This document shows positions 44,657 through 54,859 of a stretch of 60,000 bases of DNA, piece by piece. The position numbers were made by a program, and so were the translations under genes. Every line of letters starts with the position of its first letter. Position 1 is the first letter of the stretch. The DNA is from Cryptomeria japonica (Eukaryota > Streptophyta > Pinopsida > Cupressales > Cupressaceae): assembly GCF_030272615.1 (NCBI RefSeq), contig NC_081409.1, positions 21,208,260 to 21,268,259 on the forward strand. The letters run 5' to 3'. Below the pieces are notes generated by a model. That model was not told the origin of the DNA. It worked only from the letters and a program-made list of their open reading frames with translations, and did not search any database.

Positions 44657-44967
44657 GACTTTAAATCAGTTTTTGACAAGTTTTACTCTTTACTGTCATA
44701 AACACTTATCATTTTAATACTAATGAAACAGGGGTTAGTCTGCAATACTTTTGTCATTGTTGGCAAAGGGGGAGAAGTATAAATTTGATATAAATTTTGA
44801 ATGTTTTCATGTATACTTTCATGTTATTTCGATTAAGGAGTAGTATACATTGTATTTTCTGCAAAAGGGATAGTGTATATGCTTAGGGGGAGTAATTTTG
44901 ATTATGGCATATTTTTGTTGTAAAACACTTATGTGTCAAAATTTTCCTAAGTGTTGCCATCAATGCC
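44657..44967 (+). other. 3' untranslated region
   Basis: It holds no gene. GGCAAAGGGGGAGAAG (44761) and GCTTAGGGGGAG (44879) are PPT-like runs upstream of the true tract. Confidence 0.6.
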
Positions 44968-44979
44968 AAAAGGGGAGAT
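44968..44979 (+). other. Polypurine tract
   Basis: AAAAGGGGAGAT directly precedes the 3' LTR start TGTTGGCATT. Confidence 0.93.
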
Positions 44980-46100
44980 TGTTGGCATTTTTGATGATTG
45001 ATGTTGTGATTGTCATTGATGGACACACACTTGATTTGAGATCACTCTTTATATGTATGAGTTAAAGCTCAACCGGTATTTGTTCCAACCGGTATGATGT
45101 CTTATAGTCTTTAGACTATCGGTGTTTTGCAGAAAGTGTTTACCGATCTGAAGCGGTATGAAGACCCCAAGCGGTTCAAGGATCTCAAGCAGTACGAAGG
45201 AACGAAGCAGCACAACTCATATTTCTCAGTCTTCATTATTGTCAAACCGGCAACCGGTATTTTGTATGAACCGGTAATACTCTGTGATGAGTTACCAACC
45301 GGCATTTTGTGATGAGTTACCATCCACCGATTGTTTGGCGGTGCCGACACTTTGGCGGTGCTTTTTGTGTCATGTTACCAAATATGTCTAGATGCATTGA
45401 ACCTAGGAAATTGTATTGTAATCCTTTGGACCGACATGAAATCAGATTCCTTTATAAGGACATCATGTCTAGGGTTTTATGTGGTTGCTAGGGTTTAAGG
45501 TGGTTGATGAGTTTTTGTGAGTGTGAATGTGTTGAAGACTGAAGTAATGTTGGAATGCATTACAAATGAGCTATCAAGGATCTAACCAAGCAATTTGTGT
45601 TATTTGCTAGATCACTCACTTGTTGATTACTCACATCTTCGACAAGTCTGAAGCCCTTAACTTGATAGGCCCAAAAAGCCTTTTGTAAATCCTCTAACAA
45701 GGTGGTTCATATCTGTGGATCTAAAATCCTCTAGCAAGGTAGTCTTTAATCGGACTTATCTCCTAACAGAGACTGAGATTCCTAACAGGATCTGTACTGG
45801 TAAAGAACATTGTATGACCTTAATCGGTCTAACCTTAACCGGTCTGGTTCCTATTCTGCAGATAATTACCTGTGAGTTTCATCTCACCGTGGTTTTTCCC
45901 ATTTGGGGTTCCACGCCAAAATCTCTTGTGTTATGGTGTTTGTGCTTCTATGGGTGAATGCATTATTTGCCATTTGGTTTGCATGTGTGCTAACCGGTTT
46001 GTCTGCTAAACTGTTTTATCGGTTTATTGGTAGTCTAGCAAAGTTTTTAAGTACAGTAATTTTTGGCATACTAATTCACCCCCCCTCTTAGTATTCATCA
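44980..46100 (+). repeat. 3' LTR, 1121 bp
   Basis: It is the partner of 38469-39620, ending TATTCATCA before ATACA. It retains more CCGGT words than the 5' LTR, for example AACCGGTATT near 45072 and GAACCGGTAA near 45270. Confidence 0.94.
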
Positions 46101-46105
46101 ATACA
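46101..46105 (+). other. Target site duplication ATACA, right copy
   Basis: It matches 38464-38468 exactly. Confidence 0.93.
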
Positions 46106-47036
46106 GTTATTTATAGTGGTTCGGAAGAGGTGGGTTTTCCTCACTACCACTTGGGTCGTTATCTCCTCACTAGTAGTCCTAATGACCACACGGGTAGACA
46201 GGTCCTCTAGAGATTAAACAAAAAGAGCCTATTGTTCAAGACACAAAAGACACTGGTTCAATTTTAGTGCACCAATTGAAGTGTTTGCTAATCTATGAAA
46301 ACAAGGCACACAATGAAAATCAAAAGAAAACCCTTACCAAGATTCTGCAACAAAGATTTGTTATTAGTTTGGGCTGTTTCAAATGTTTACCCCTTCCTGC
46401 AAGCAAACAAGTTATGTAAATTTTAGATCCAAAAGACTTTGTGAAATAGGGGTCTTCGACACACGATTCGCTTTCAAAGACAAGCTGCACCAATTTGCTA
46501 GCTAGATCATAAGATATTAGCTCAAATAAACTAGATCTGAAACATTCAATGCAAGAGAAAATGGCAAAAATGAAAACCCTAAATGAGGAAGAAAAAAAAA
46601 GAAAAATTTAAAACACAGACGCAATTCTACCCTACACAAACACGATTCTACCCTACACAGGTGCGGTTTTGTAACACAGACATGTTTTAACACCTCACAT
46701 ACGCGTTTCTGCAAAAAAAAAAGCAAAACAAAAAATCCTGCAAGACACAGACGCGGTTAAAATGATCACAAACGCGATTAGATCTCACACACACGCGATT
46801 GAAAGATGCACAGACACGATTCGGGAACACAGACGTTACCCTACAATCTGCAAAAAAGTAAAATATTTTTGAAGACACAGACGTGATTCCAGAGGTCACA
46901 GACACGACAGAAAAGCAAAAACATGATTGCAATATGCGCAGACGCGAAAATGTCGAAATGTTGTCAAAAAATGTCATATCTGCAACTTCAAAAACACAAA
47001 ATCTGCAACAAAAGATGTTAAATGCAAAAGGGACAA
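46106..47036 (-). other. Leader of the Gypsy element, outer part, with CACAGACGCG motif cluster
   Basis: From 46610 to 46945 more than ten variants of CACAGACGCG (CACAAACACG, CACACACGCG, CGCAGACGCG) recur every 20-40 bp. The cluster begins about 90 bp from the primer site. Short open frames here only reflect the repeat. The rest shows no gene. Confidence 0.7.
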
Positions 47037-47056
47037 GATTCCCACCGGGCGTGCCA
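47037..47056 (-). other. Primer binding site of the Gypsy element
   Basis: The minus strand reads TGGCACGCCCGGTGGGAATC three bases from the LTR end. It has the same design as the site at 21876-21895. The tRNA donor is not assigned. Confidence 0.8.
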
Positions 47057-47059
47057 AAA

Positions 47060-47830
47060 TGTTTTTGGTAAAAATGGAATAACAATATTGAAAGACTAAA
47101 TGAATTCAGCCATGAAACCCTAACCTAACAACAACAAAGATCCACCATAACATATGAAGATTACCTAAGACAATGTAAATCAACAAAATCACAAAGATTA
47201 TATCATCACATGTCCAATAGGGCTTGGATCTCCATTCTTCTTATCTCCATTTATCTTGCTTGATATATTTGCTCTCAGATTTTATGTGTGCACAAGAGCT
47301 CAACAAAAAACGAAAATATGGTTGCAAGTAGGTTTGATCGCATATGAAAGTTCGAATGCTTGAAGGGGAGAAGAAGATTGATTATGAAGGAAGCATCCTC
47401 TTATATAGAAGATAATGTAAGAAATAAAGGGATAAGATTGAGAGGTGTAAAAGATAGATGGTCGGCTAGGATTAGAGGGTAGGTAAAAGAAATAAAAAAA
47501 TAATGAGAGGGTAGGTAGTATAGGAATTAAGAGATGAATGACATGTGTCATGGGTAGAAAAGGCTAATGAATTAATTAAATAAATAAAGATTTATTTAAT
47601 TAATAGAGAAAAATGGATCAATTAAATAAATAGAAGTATTTATTTAATTTAGGAAAAAAGATAATTTAAATAAATAAAAGTATTTATTTAAATGAGAAAT
47701 AAGGCTAGAAGAGGATAAATGAATTAATTTAATAAATAAATATTCATTTAATTAATAAAAGAATTAGGCTAAAATAATTAAATAAATAAAATATTTATTT
47801 AATTAGACAGGACAATTTTAGGTGTCTACA
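47060..47830 (-). repeat. 5' LTR of the Gypsy element, 771 bp
   Basis: On the minus strand it starts TGTAGACACC and ends CCAAAAACA. The start is shared with the LARD-like LTR (12503-13938), and the next 300 bp are again ATTTAATTAAATAAAT repeats, so the two families are relatives with different LTR lengths. Confidence 0.84.
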
Positions 47831-49095
47831 CTCACAATCTGATCTTCTTGCTTCAATCCAAGTGCCAACAACTCCCTGAATCTTCTCTATCTTTCATTCT
47901 TCCTTGAGCCACAAACCTCTAATCTGATCCACAAATCACGGGATCCTTATTCAATGCACACTTGTAGAGATACATATCTCTACACAGCAGTTCACCAACC
48001 TCTGTGCGCTTGCCACCTAGACTCCATGTGGCATCCATGTTGACCAACTGCCAGCTTGTCTCTTCATGCTGGTCCAGATAGGATCACCAACCAAACAATC
48101 TACCGGTTCCTTTTTATCTACCGCTTTACTAACCCTATCGGTATCTCACATTCTATCGGTTAACTCATCATGTTTGCACATTGTTGAACTCTCGGTGGAA
48201 CACCTAAACCAATCTTCAGACATGTTAACCAAAAGCATGCACATTCCTACAAAGTGGGAAGACATCTGCATCTGCACCTTTCTCATAGTACCAATGGACT
48301 TACATATCAGTAAACACTCTTGATGACACCATGTCACCAACCTTCAACAAACTCCATTTTCAGTCTAGCCCTTCTACTCTGATCAGCTCTGACCATATCT
48401 CAGTCAGTTTGTCAAGTTTGACAAACCCATCATACTTCATCTATGTCGGCATCTCAACATGCCTTCTCAGCCGGTCCAATGCATAACCCCGATTTCATGC
48501 ACTCGAGGCATTCCTTCAATTCATCGGTAGATCTGGTGTGACCCTTCAAACACCTACCTTTGCCTTATCTACCTTATCTCATGGAACTATGATGCACACT
48601 TTGAATGATAGTAGATAAGCTCCACTTACCGGTGGAGTGAGTCCTTGTCATCTACATCCTGCAGTGCATACATGTGGCTTCTCATGATGACTGTAACTTC
48701 ATCTGGTGGGAGTCCTATTGTTTTGCAACCTCACATCATACTGATGACCTTGTTCATCCTTCTCCTTCTGTGTTGATATTATTTAAGTAGCATTCTACCT
48801 TGCCCATCCTGCTTGTGCACTGGTCATCATCTTGGCGGTTGTCAACCACTCACTTGGTTGATCTGACTCCTCTATGTCAACACATCACATACCAATTGAT
48901 ACCCTTCCTTATCTGTGTTACACTGTATTGGTAACCACTGTCTTACCTTATCGGTGTCCTACAACACACGAAGATATCAGGGATATCTCATCTTGCCTTG
49001 TACTCCTCCTTGATAGTGTTTCACACAACCTGTTCATCTCTTCTACTTGTAGACATCCCATATCGGTTGACATCAATGACAACACAATGCCAACA
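47831..49095 (-). repeat. Copia LTR fragment
   Basis: On the minus strand it starts TGTTGGCATTGTGTTGTCATTGATGTCAACCG at its right end (49095), the same opening as the LTR at 56665, and has CCGGT and ATCGGT words in the first few hundred bases. The other end is cut by the Gypsy LTR. No PBS or PPT is visible beside it, so solo LTR or fragment cannot be told apart. Confidence 0.68.
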
Positions 49096-49559
49096 TCCGA
49101 TATCACCTAACGCGCTCAAATCGGTGCAAGTATGGAATCGACATTATCGTCAGACCTCCAAATGTCACAATCACAAAGAGACAAGTGTACAAATGATTTT
49201 TCCAAATCATTTTTTACCTTTGAATAGGGTAAAATCAAAACGGTTAATAAGTGGCCATGTATTTTCCTCCCACATCAACATCATTTTTTGGGGAGATGAA
49301 TCAATACAAATGCATTCAACACAGTCAATATTCTCATATTACAATCAATTCAAAAACGCTTGACAATTTTTCACTCAATCCTTGATTCATCTCCCGAGGG
49401 GGCATCAACAATATCGTTCATCAAATCTGGGGCATCATATCGATATTTCAACACACAAACATCATATCGATATTTCAACACACAAACATCATATCGATCA
49501 AATTTTGACAGCATATCCGGCAAATTTACTTTGAATCAACATGCTCACACACATCATTT

Positions 49560-49574
49560 CAAAGAGGGGCAAAA
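49560..49574 (+). other. Polypurine tract
   Basis: CAAAGAGGGGCAAAA precedes the LTR start TGTAGACG and is identical to the reversed tract at 13939-13953. Confidence 0.85.
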
Positions 49575-50950
49575 TGTAGACGTATAAATTTGACCACTTT
49601 CCTAAATAGATATTTAATATTTATTTTAACCCCATTTCCCTTATTAATTCAATCTCATTTAATTAATTTTTTCACATTCATCTATTCATCTATTTGATTA
49701 AATGAATTACTCAATTTATTTAATTAAGTTCACCTAAACCTTTTCTAGCCTTTAATTAAATAAATTACTTTATTTAATTAATTCCCCTTTCTCCCTTTTT
49801 AAGTAAATTTACATTTAATTAAATTGATCCTTGTAAATTATTTATTTATTTAAATCTCCCACTTGTATTTATGCAAGTTGCATATATTTTGTTAAAATAA
49901 AGTAATTTTATTTTAATTAAAATCTTTTTCATCCACTTGCATTTTCCTACATCTCCCACTTACCTCCTAAACCCCCTTCTAGATTCTTCTAATTCATTCC
50001 AATTAGCCTAATCCATCTCCTAATTATTGTCACAATCATAAGCAAAGGGAAGTCACTTCTCAAAACCTCCAAAGTCTTTGAAATACATTAAAGGCTTTAA
50101 GTCTTTAACAAGATAACTTGTTGAGTTCCACCAAATTTGGAAGGACTCTTAAAAATTTGTCCCCAAAGTCTTCCTAACCATTAATGGTTAAACTCAACCT
50201 TCTTGCATGGTTAGAGACTTTCTCTCTAACTTAACACTCAGCTAACCCAAGGGCATCATCAAGCACTCATGGCTTTAACCTTGGTTATCCCTTTAACCCT
50301 TGCACAAGAGTTTATTGCTTGGATACAAGCTTTATCCAATGGATAATTCTAAGCTAACCTTAACCCTTACCTCCTAAGGTAACCTTTATGTCTTCTCAAA
50401 CATTTAATGCTTCTTACATCTCCTCTCAAGCAACCTCTTGTTGACTATTGTCACCATTTCATTGGTGAGAATTGTAAACATGGATTTATTACCTTTCAAT
50501 CCTGACCCTTGTTAAGATTATCCAATATTGACCATCCATTTCCCTATTTTCCATATAAATAGAGCTCTCATTACTCATTTTCACAATCAAGTCTTTGTGC
50601 ATCAAACTTATAGTCATTTTTTGTCAATCAATAATCTTTCATGCATCTACATTTAGTCTAATTACTAAGCATTTTAGCTTCTCTTTGTTAAATCATCATA
50701 ATAGCATTTAGAAGCATTTTTATATCATATAATATCCATGCTAGACTAGTATATCATTCTTAGGATAAATTTGCTAATCCTTTATCATAGCATCATCTTC
50801 ATGCTAGCTTAATAATCATAGTTTCAATATCATACACCTTAGAATGCATTCATGCATATAAATCAAACATCACTCATTCTTGGAGTTGTCATTCCTAAGT
50901 CACTTTGCTCAATGATCTGAGAGAAAAACATTGACTTTAGGGATCTTGTG
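49575..50950 (+). repeat. 3' LTR of the second LARD-like copy, right edge uncertain
   Basis: It shares with 12503-13938 (reversed) the ATTTAATTAAAT U3 block, TTGCATTTTCCTACATCTCC, the CCATTAATGGTTAA stretch and TAACCTTAACC. Similarity fades after about 50830, so I place the end near 50950 only roughly. Confidence 0.7.
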
Positions 50951-50999
50951 AGATAGGGAATAATGGGACACCCCTTTTGAAGTAGAACTATTTTAAATA

Positions 51000-51710
51000 T
51001 TTCCTATACTTGCACCAAAAGTCACATTGGTGTGTGGGTCTTAGGAATCTAACTTTTACATTTTCTTCACCCTCATTTCCTCGCATACAAGTCTTTAGGA
51101 GGTTCATTTTTATCAATAACATTCACCACATTATTAGACTCCAGGCCAACATCATTGGGAAAGAAGGTAAGGCAATCGACCTCAACCACATTAGTGGAGT
51201 GGGAAGGTAAAGAATCAATGAAAATTTAAAGGTTTTAATTAGGAAGAACTACATATTTATTTTCTTTATCATTCACACCAGCCAAATTTATGGTATTGTT
51301 ATGAATCAAATATTGAATCTTACTTCTCAAGGAATAACACTTTTCAGTGTCATGACTAAGTTGACGATGATACTAGAAAAAGTCTTTGGAATCAAAAGTA
51401 GGTGACAAAGGCTTAGTTGTGTCAATTGGTTTAAAAGGGGGAATCTTCAACACATTCCTTTGTAGAAATCATGACATAATACTATGTAAAGATTCATTAA
51501 GAGGAGTGAATTCTTTTTTAAAGTATTTGGACAAAGGAGGCACACCTATTGTGGCTGCTATTGTAGTGTAGTTGTCATTGAGTTTGATGAATCCCTTATT
51601 TGGTTTGAACTTCGCATAAGGTTGTTGAGCACTTTCACTTTTATCAGTCAGAGCCATTAAAGAGGATTGTTCCAATTAACTCATGGAAAGGTGATAATTG
51701 TGAAGTACTA
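51000..51710 (-). pseudogene. gag: Tat-like Gypsy gag fragment
   Basis: The minus strand gives, in order, a KFKPNKGFIKLNDNYTTI segment, PPLSKYFKKEFTPLNESLHSI and a nucleocapsid knuckle reading YHRQLSHDTEKCYSLRSKI, in which a TAG replaces a residue and the first Cys is Phe. The SLR-KIQ-LI tail after the knuckle parallels HLKNIIQDLI in the gag at 33-37 kb. No LTR of this element is next to it. It is an isolated 0.7-kb relic. Confidence 0.78.
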
Positions 51711-51732
51711 CGCATAACTATGTAAAGGAAGT

Positions 51733-53441
51733 TGTTGGAATTAGATTGTCATTGATGTCAACAGTTGAGATGACGTGATGGACAAAGATGCAGAGATGAT
51801 TAGTGTCACAGAAAAAAAGTGCAGCTTGCCAAAGAATGGACAAGATACAGAACGATGAGTGCCCTAGAGGAAGAGGAAATTGCAGCATGATGGATACCCC
51901 AGATGACGATCATATTGATAAAGATTGTGTTGTCCCAAGTTGACAGAGGTAAGAAAATTTAATTGTATGTGTGCAAGTTGGACAAGCTTGGAGGCTGCAA
52001 TGGCATTTGGTCAAAGGCCATAGAGAAGATAAAGAATATAACTGGAGTTATTTATTGGATCTATAATTGTTCAAAAAAGACAGGCTATAAAGTGATGAAA
52101 GTTTTGGGCGAACAAACCTTATAAAAACTGTTGCTGCAGCATAAGATAACACACTATATTAGTCACACACGAAGATATAGAATGCAAGCATGAAGTGTGT
52201 TATTGGGACTTGCATTTGGACAAAGAAGTCATGGGTCTTTGCGTGGTGAAGCCATTGGGCAAACTGGTCTGATTCAAAAAAAGTGCAGTGGCAGTTGTGC
52301 TACCAAATCATGTTAGTCGCACATAGTTACAAACAAAAGGAAATATTGAAGTGCGGTATTGGGACACGCAATTGGATAAGGATGACAAGGGTCATAGTGT
52401 GGTGAATGTATTGGACAATCTGAATTGAGTCACACTTTGTTGCATCGATATGCGCATAACACATCATGTTATTGTTATCGCTATCTCATGGTCAACTCTC
52501 TACATTGACCAAAGGCTACCATGACAAGAGACAAGAGACAAGAGGAGTGCATAAAACACAGGTTATCGCTACCTACAAAACTACAAACTATGACAGGGAA
52601 TGTCAATAACATGGTATGTTAGTTGCCATGCCATCTCGCAACAAGCAAGACCTGAGACGAAATTCCCTGTAGGATAACATTGAACTTTGAAGAAGGAAGT
52701 CAATAACACGACAGGTTATGCGCCCTTGTCATCCCATCCCATGGAAAATTTAAGACAGATGACCCTGCGAGGTAATGCGAAATTATGACGGGAGATGCAC
52801 ATAACACGACAAGTTATGTTGCCTCGCTATCGCGCAGTGAGTGAAATCAAAGTGAAGGTATCACATGGGGTAAAAATACTAAAGAGGATAGATGCATCTT
52901 GTCATCCCATGACTAGTTAAATTCAAGAGAAATGGTCTCGAGGGGTAACACAACAATGAGGTAAGAGGTGCAACCCCCCCCCCCCCCCCCCCTGGCTATC
53001 CCACGGCTAAGAAGCTTAAGAGAATATGGTCTTGCAAGGTAATAAAATCAAAGAAGAAAAGGTTATCTTTTCACCCTGCAGCAAGTTAAGTGTGGGAAAA
53101 ATGATCCCACGGGATATATAAAATTCAAGACAACGCATTAGCCCACTAGCCCACAGGGAGGAAGGTTTTACTATTTCATGATGCGCATAGCATGCGTGTT
53201 AGTCGATCTGCAGAACACATCCACACAACCCATGAATCCGACACATATTTCTTCCATACGTGGACCATTTGTGAGCAGATGGGTATGCTAATGGGTCCCA
53301 CCATTCACCATGAACCTGACGGATATGTAAATGTCATGTGGAAAATATATTTGACTTTTTTATAAACCAAAGGGTGCATACTTATCAAAAGAAATGATTT
53401 AGCAAACAAAGAAAGAAATAAATGTTGAAATAGGGTGCAGC
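51733..53441 (+). repeat. Copia LTR fragment with internal repeats and a C19 run
   Basis: It starts TGTTGGAATTAGATTGTCATTG, the usual plant Copia LTR opening, and is cut at 53441 by another Copia. Between 52430 and 52830 the word ATAACACGACAGGTTATG and variants recur about five times with CTATC/CATCCCAT words. Nineteen consecutive C residues lie at 52974-52992. No coding sequence is visible. Orientation is inferred from the start motif only. Confidence 0.6.
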
Positions 53442-54609
53442 TGTTAGAATTAACTAGAGGAAAACTGAAAGAGGGGGTGAATCAGTTTTCCACAAGTTCA
53501 ACAATTATTGCAAATTATAAAACTTCTACCGGAGAATAATGAAATCAACACGGTGAAACATAAAGTATGAAAGTACACAACACCAATATTTTTGACTTGA
53601 AAAACCCGGTGAAGGGAAAAACCACAATGGGAAACTCTACCCACAATCAGATAATACTTTTGCAGCAGCATGTGAAAATATTACAATGGAGATTGCACTT
53701 GCAATTGGGCCAACAGCCTAGAGGACACTCCTCAACACAAAGGGAAGTCTTATTGACTTACATAATCATCAGACTACAATCCGAGGAAATGAACTGTGAA
53801 AATAGCATCTCCAATGCTTGGTTACAGTTACGGTTAAGCACACTATTGTCTGCCCACCAGCACCAAACTCTCCACAACACTTCACTGAATGATATATCCT
53901 TGTTCGCACATTTACCTCTCTAATAGTGCAAATAGAATACTGACACTCAAATTACATAAACATATCACCTATATATATACAAATCATCAACCTTGAGAAC
54001 AAGGTCAACTAAACCCTCAACCCTCAACTTTTAAATACAAAAATTACATCACACGATACAAAGATCGACCACCAAACCAATATTATGATTTAAATTACAT
54101 AGTATGGACCTAATTCAAATTCCCAAACAATTACATCCACTGGAAATCCCGCCAAGATGGATTCCAACATGTTACACCAACCGAGAAAAACCCTCAGTGT
54201 CCATAACATAGAATATCCAACCGGGCCCAAATAGGATCACTAAATCTTCATGCTAGCCAATGTGAAGCCACCAAACAATTGGGACATGATCAAGAACACC
54301 TTTCACGTGTCAAGAACAATTTCTAGGAGCTGGATCAAAATCACTTAACCATTTCATCAAATATCATCAACCAGGACCAAGAACATCAATCGACAAACTA
54401 GAACATAATCAATAGCTTCTGGAGCACCAAATCATGAACCAATTGAATATGACATACATATAATCATCATGAACATCTTACCAGATTCAGATCCAACAAT
54501 TTGAACATACCGAAGTAGAATCTTTGCTAACCTCAGCCAAAACCATGTCCAACCGGAGCAGTGTTGACATCAATGACAACACAAAATTAATTCTTACATA
54601 ATGCCAACA
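53442..54609 (-). repeat. Copia 3' LTR, 1168 bp
   Basis: The plus strand begins TGTTAGAATTAAC and ends ATAATGCCAACA next to the PPT. Organisation parallels the solo LTR at 5709-6641, including the G-run and GTGAATCAG block at its left. Confidence 0.85.
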
Positions 54610-54622
54610 ATCTCCCCCTTTG
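54610..54622 (-). other. Polypurine tract
   Basis: The minus strand has AAAGGGGGAGAT immediately before TGTTGGCATT. Confidence 0.88.
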
Positions 54623-54859
54623 CCATTGATGGCAACACTGAATGTGAAAAATATCCAAGTGCCAAGGAATGCCAACAAACAACAAAAATCTCTCCCCCAA
54701 TACTAGAATATGATTATCAGTTTTTCACATGGACATCTCTCTCCCTTTGACATCAATGACAAAGGATTGAACCAATCAGCTGACTACTCCCCTTGAGTAG
54801 TAGCACAATCTCATCAATTCGGATCAAAAGATATTTCTGATAAGCTCATCGGATTGATG

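Larger units (their letters stand above)
38469..46100 (+). mobile_element. Complete non-autonomous Copia-type element with gag and an extra ORF, no pol
   Basis: The 7632-bp element has all structural parts: two LTRs, Met-tRNA PBS (39621), PPT (44968) and ATACA duplications on both sides. It encodes a gag-like zinc-knuckle protein and a second long ORF. There is no protease, integrase, RT or RNase H on either strand, so it must borrow these. This matches the idea of TR-GAG elements (terminal repeats plus gag only), but with an added 1.1-kDa-per-10-codon sized second protein of over 1000 codons. The gag-like part lacks the amino-terminal capsid core, so even particle building may need a helper. 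Confidence 0.93.
33240..47830 (-). mobile_element. Tat-like Ty3/Gypsy element: gag, leader and 5' LTR, split by two insertions
   Basis: On the minus strand the order is 5' LTR (47060-47830), PBS, long leader, gag. The element is interrupted by a complete Copia-type element (38469-46100) and a solo LTR (34343-35876); both insertions have perfect 5-bp duplications, so the parts rejoin exactly. Gag style (CX2HX4H knuckle and PFP/KFD-type core) fits the Tat/Athila side of Gypsy. Protease and pol should lie left of 33240 but are not found, so the element is truncated there. Confidence 0.82.
49096..50950 (+). mobile_element. 3' end of a second LARD-like element copy
   Basis: From about 49260 the sequence follows the reverse complement of 13954-14230 (for instance ATCATATCGATCAAATTTTGACAGCATAT), then the PPT and a 3' LTR. 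The TCATATCGATATTTCAACACACAAACA unit is duplicated in tandem at 49436-49495. 49096-49260 is unassigned. Everything upstream of the last 300 bp of the interior is missing. Confidence 0.75.

Noticed and set aside
53567-53923. 118-codon plus-strand frame
   Set aside because: It lies entirely inside the minus-strand Copia 3' LTR and has no domain.
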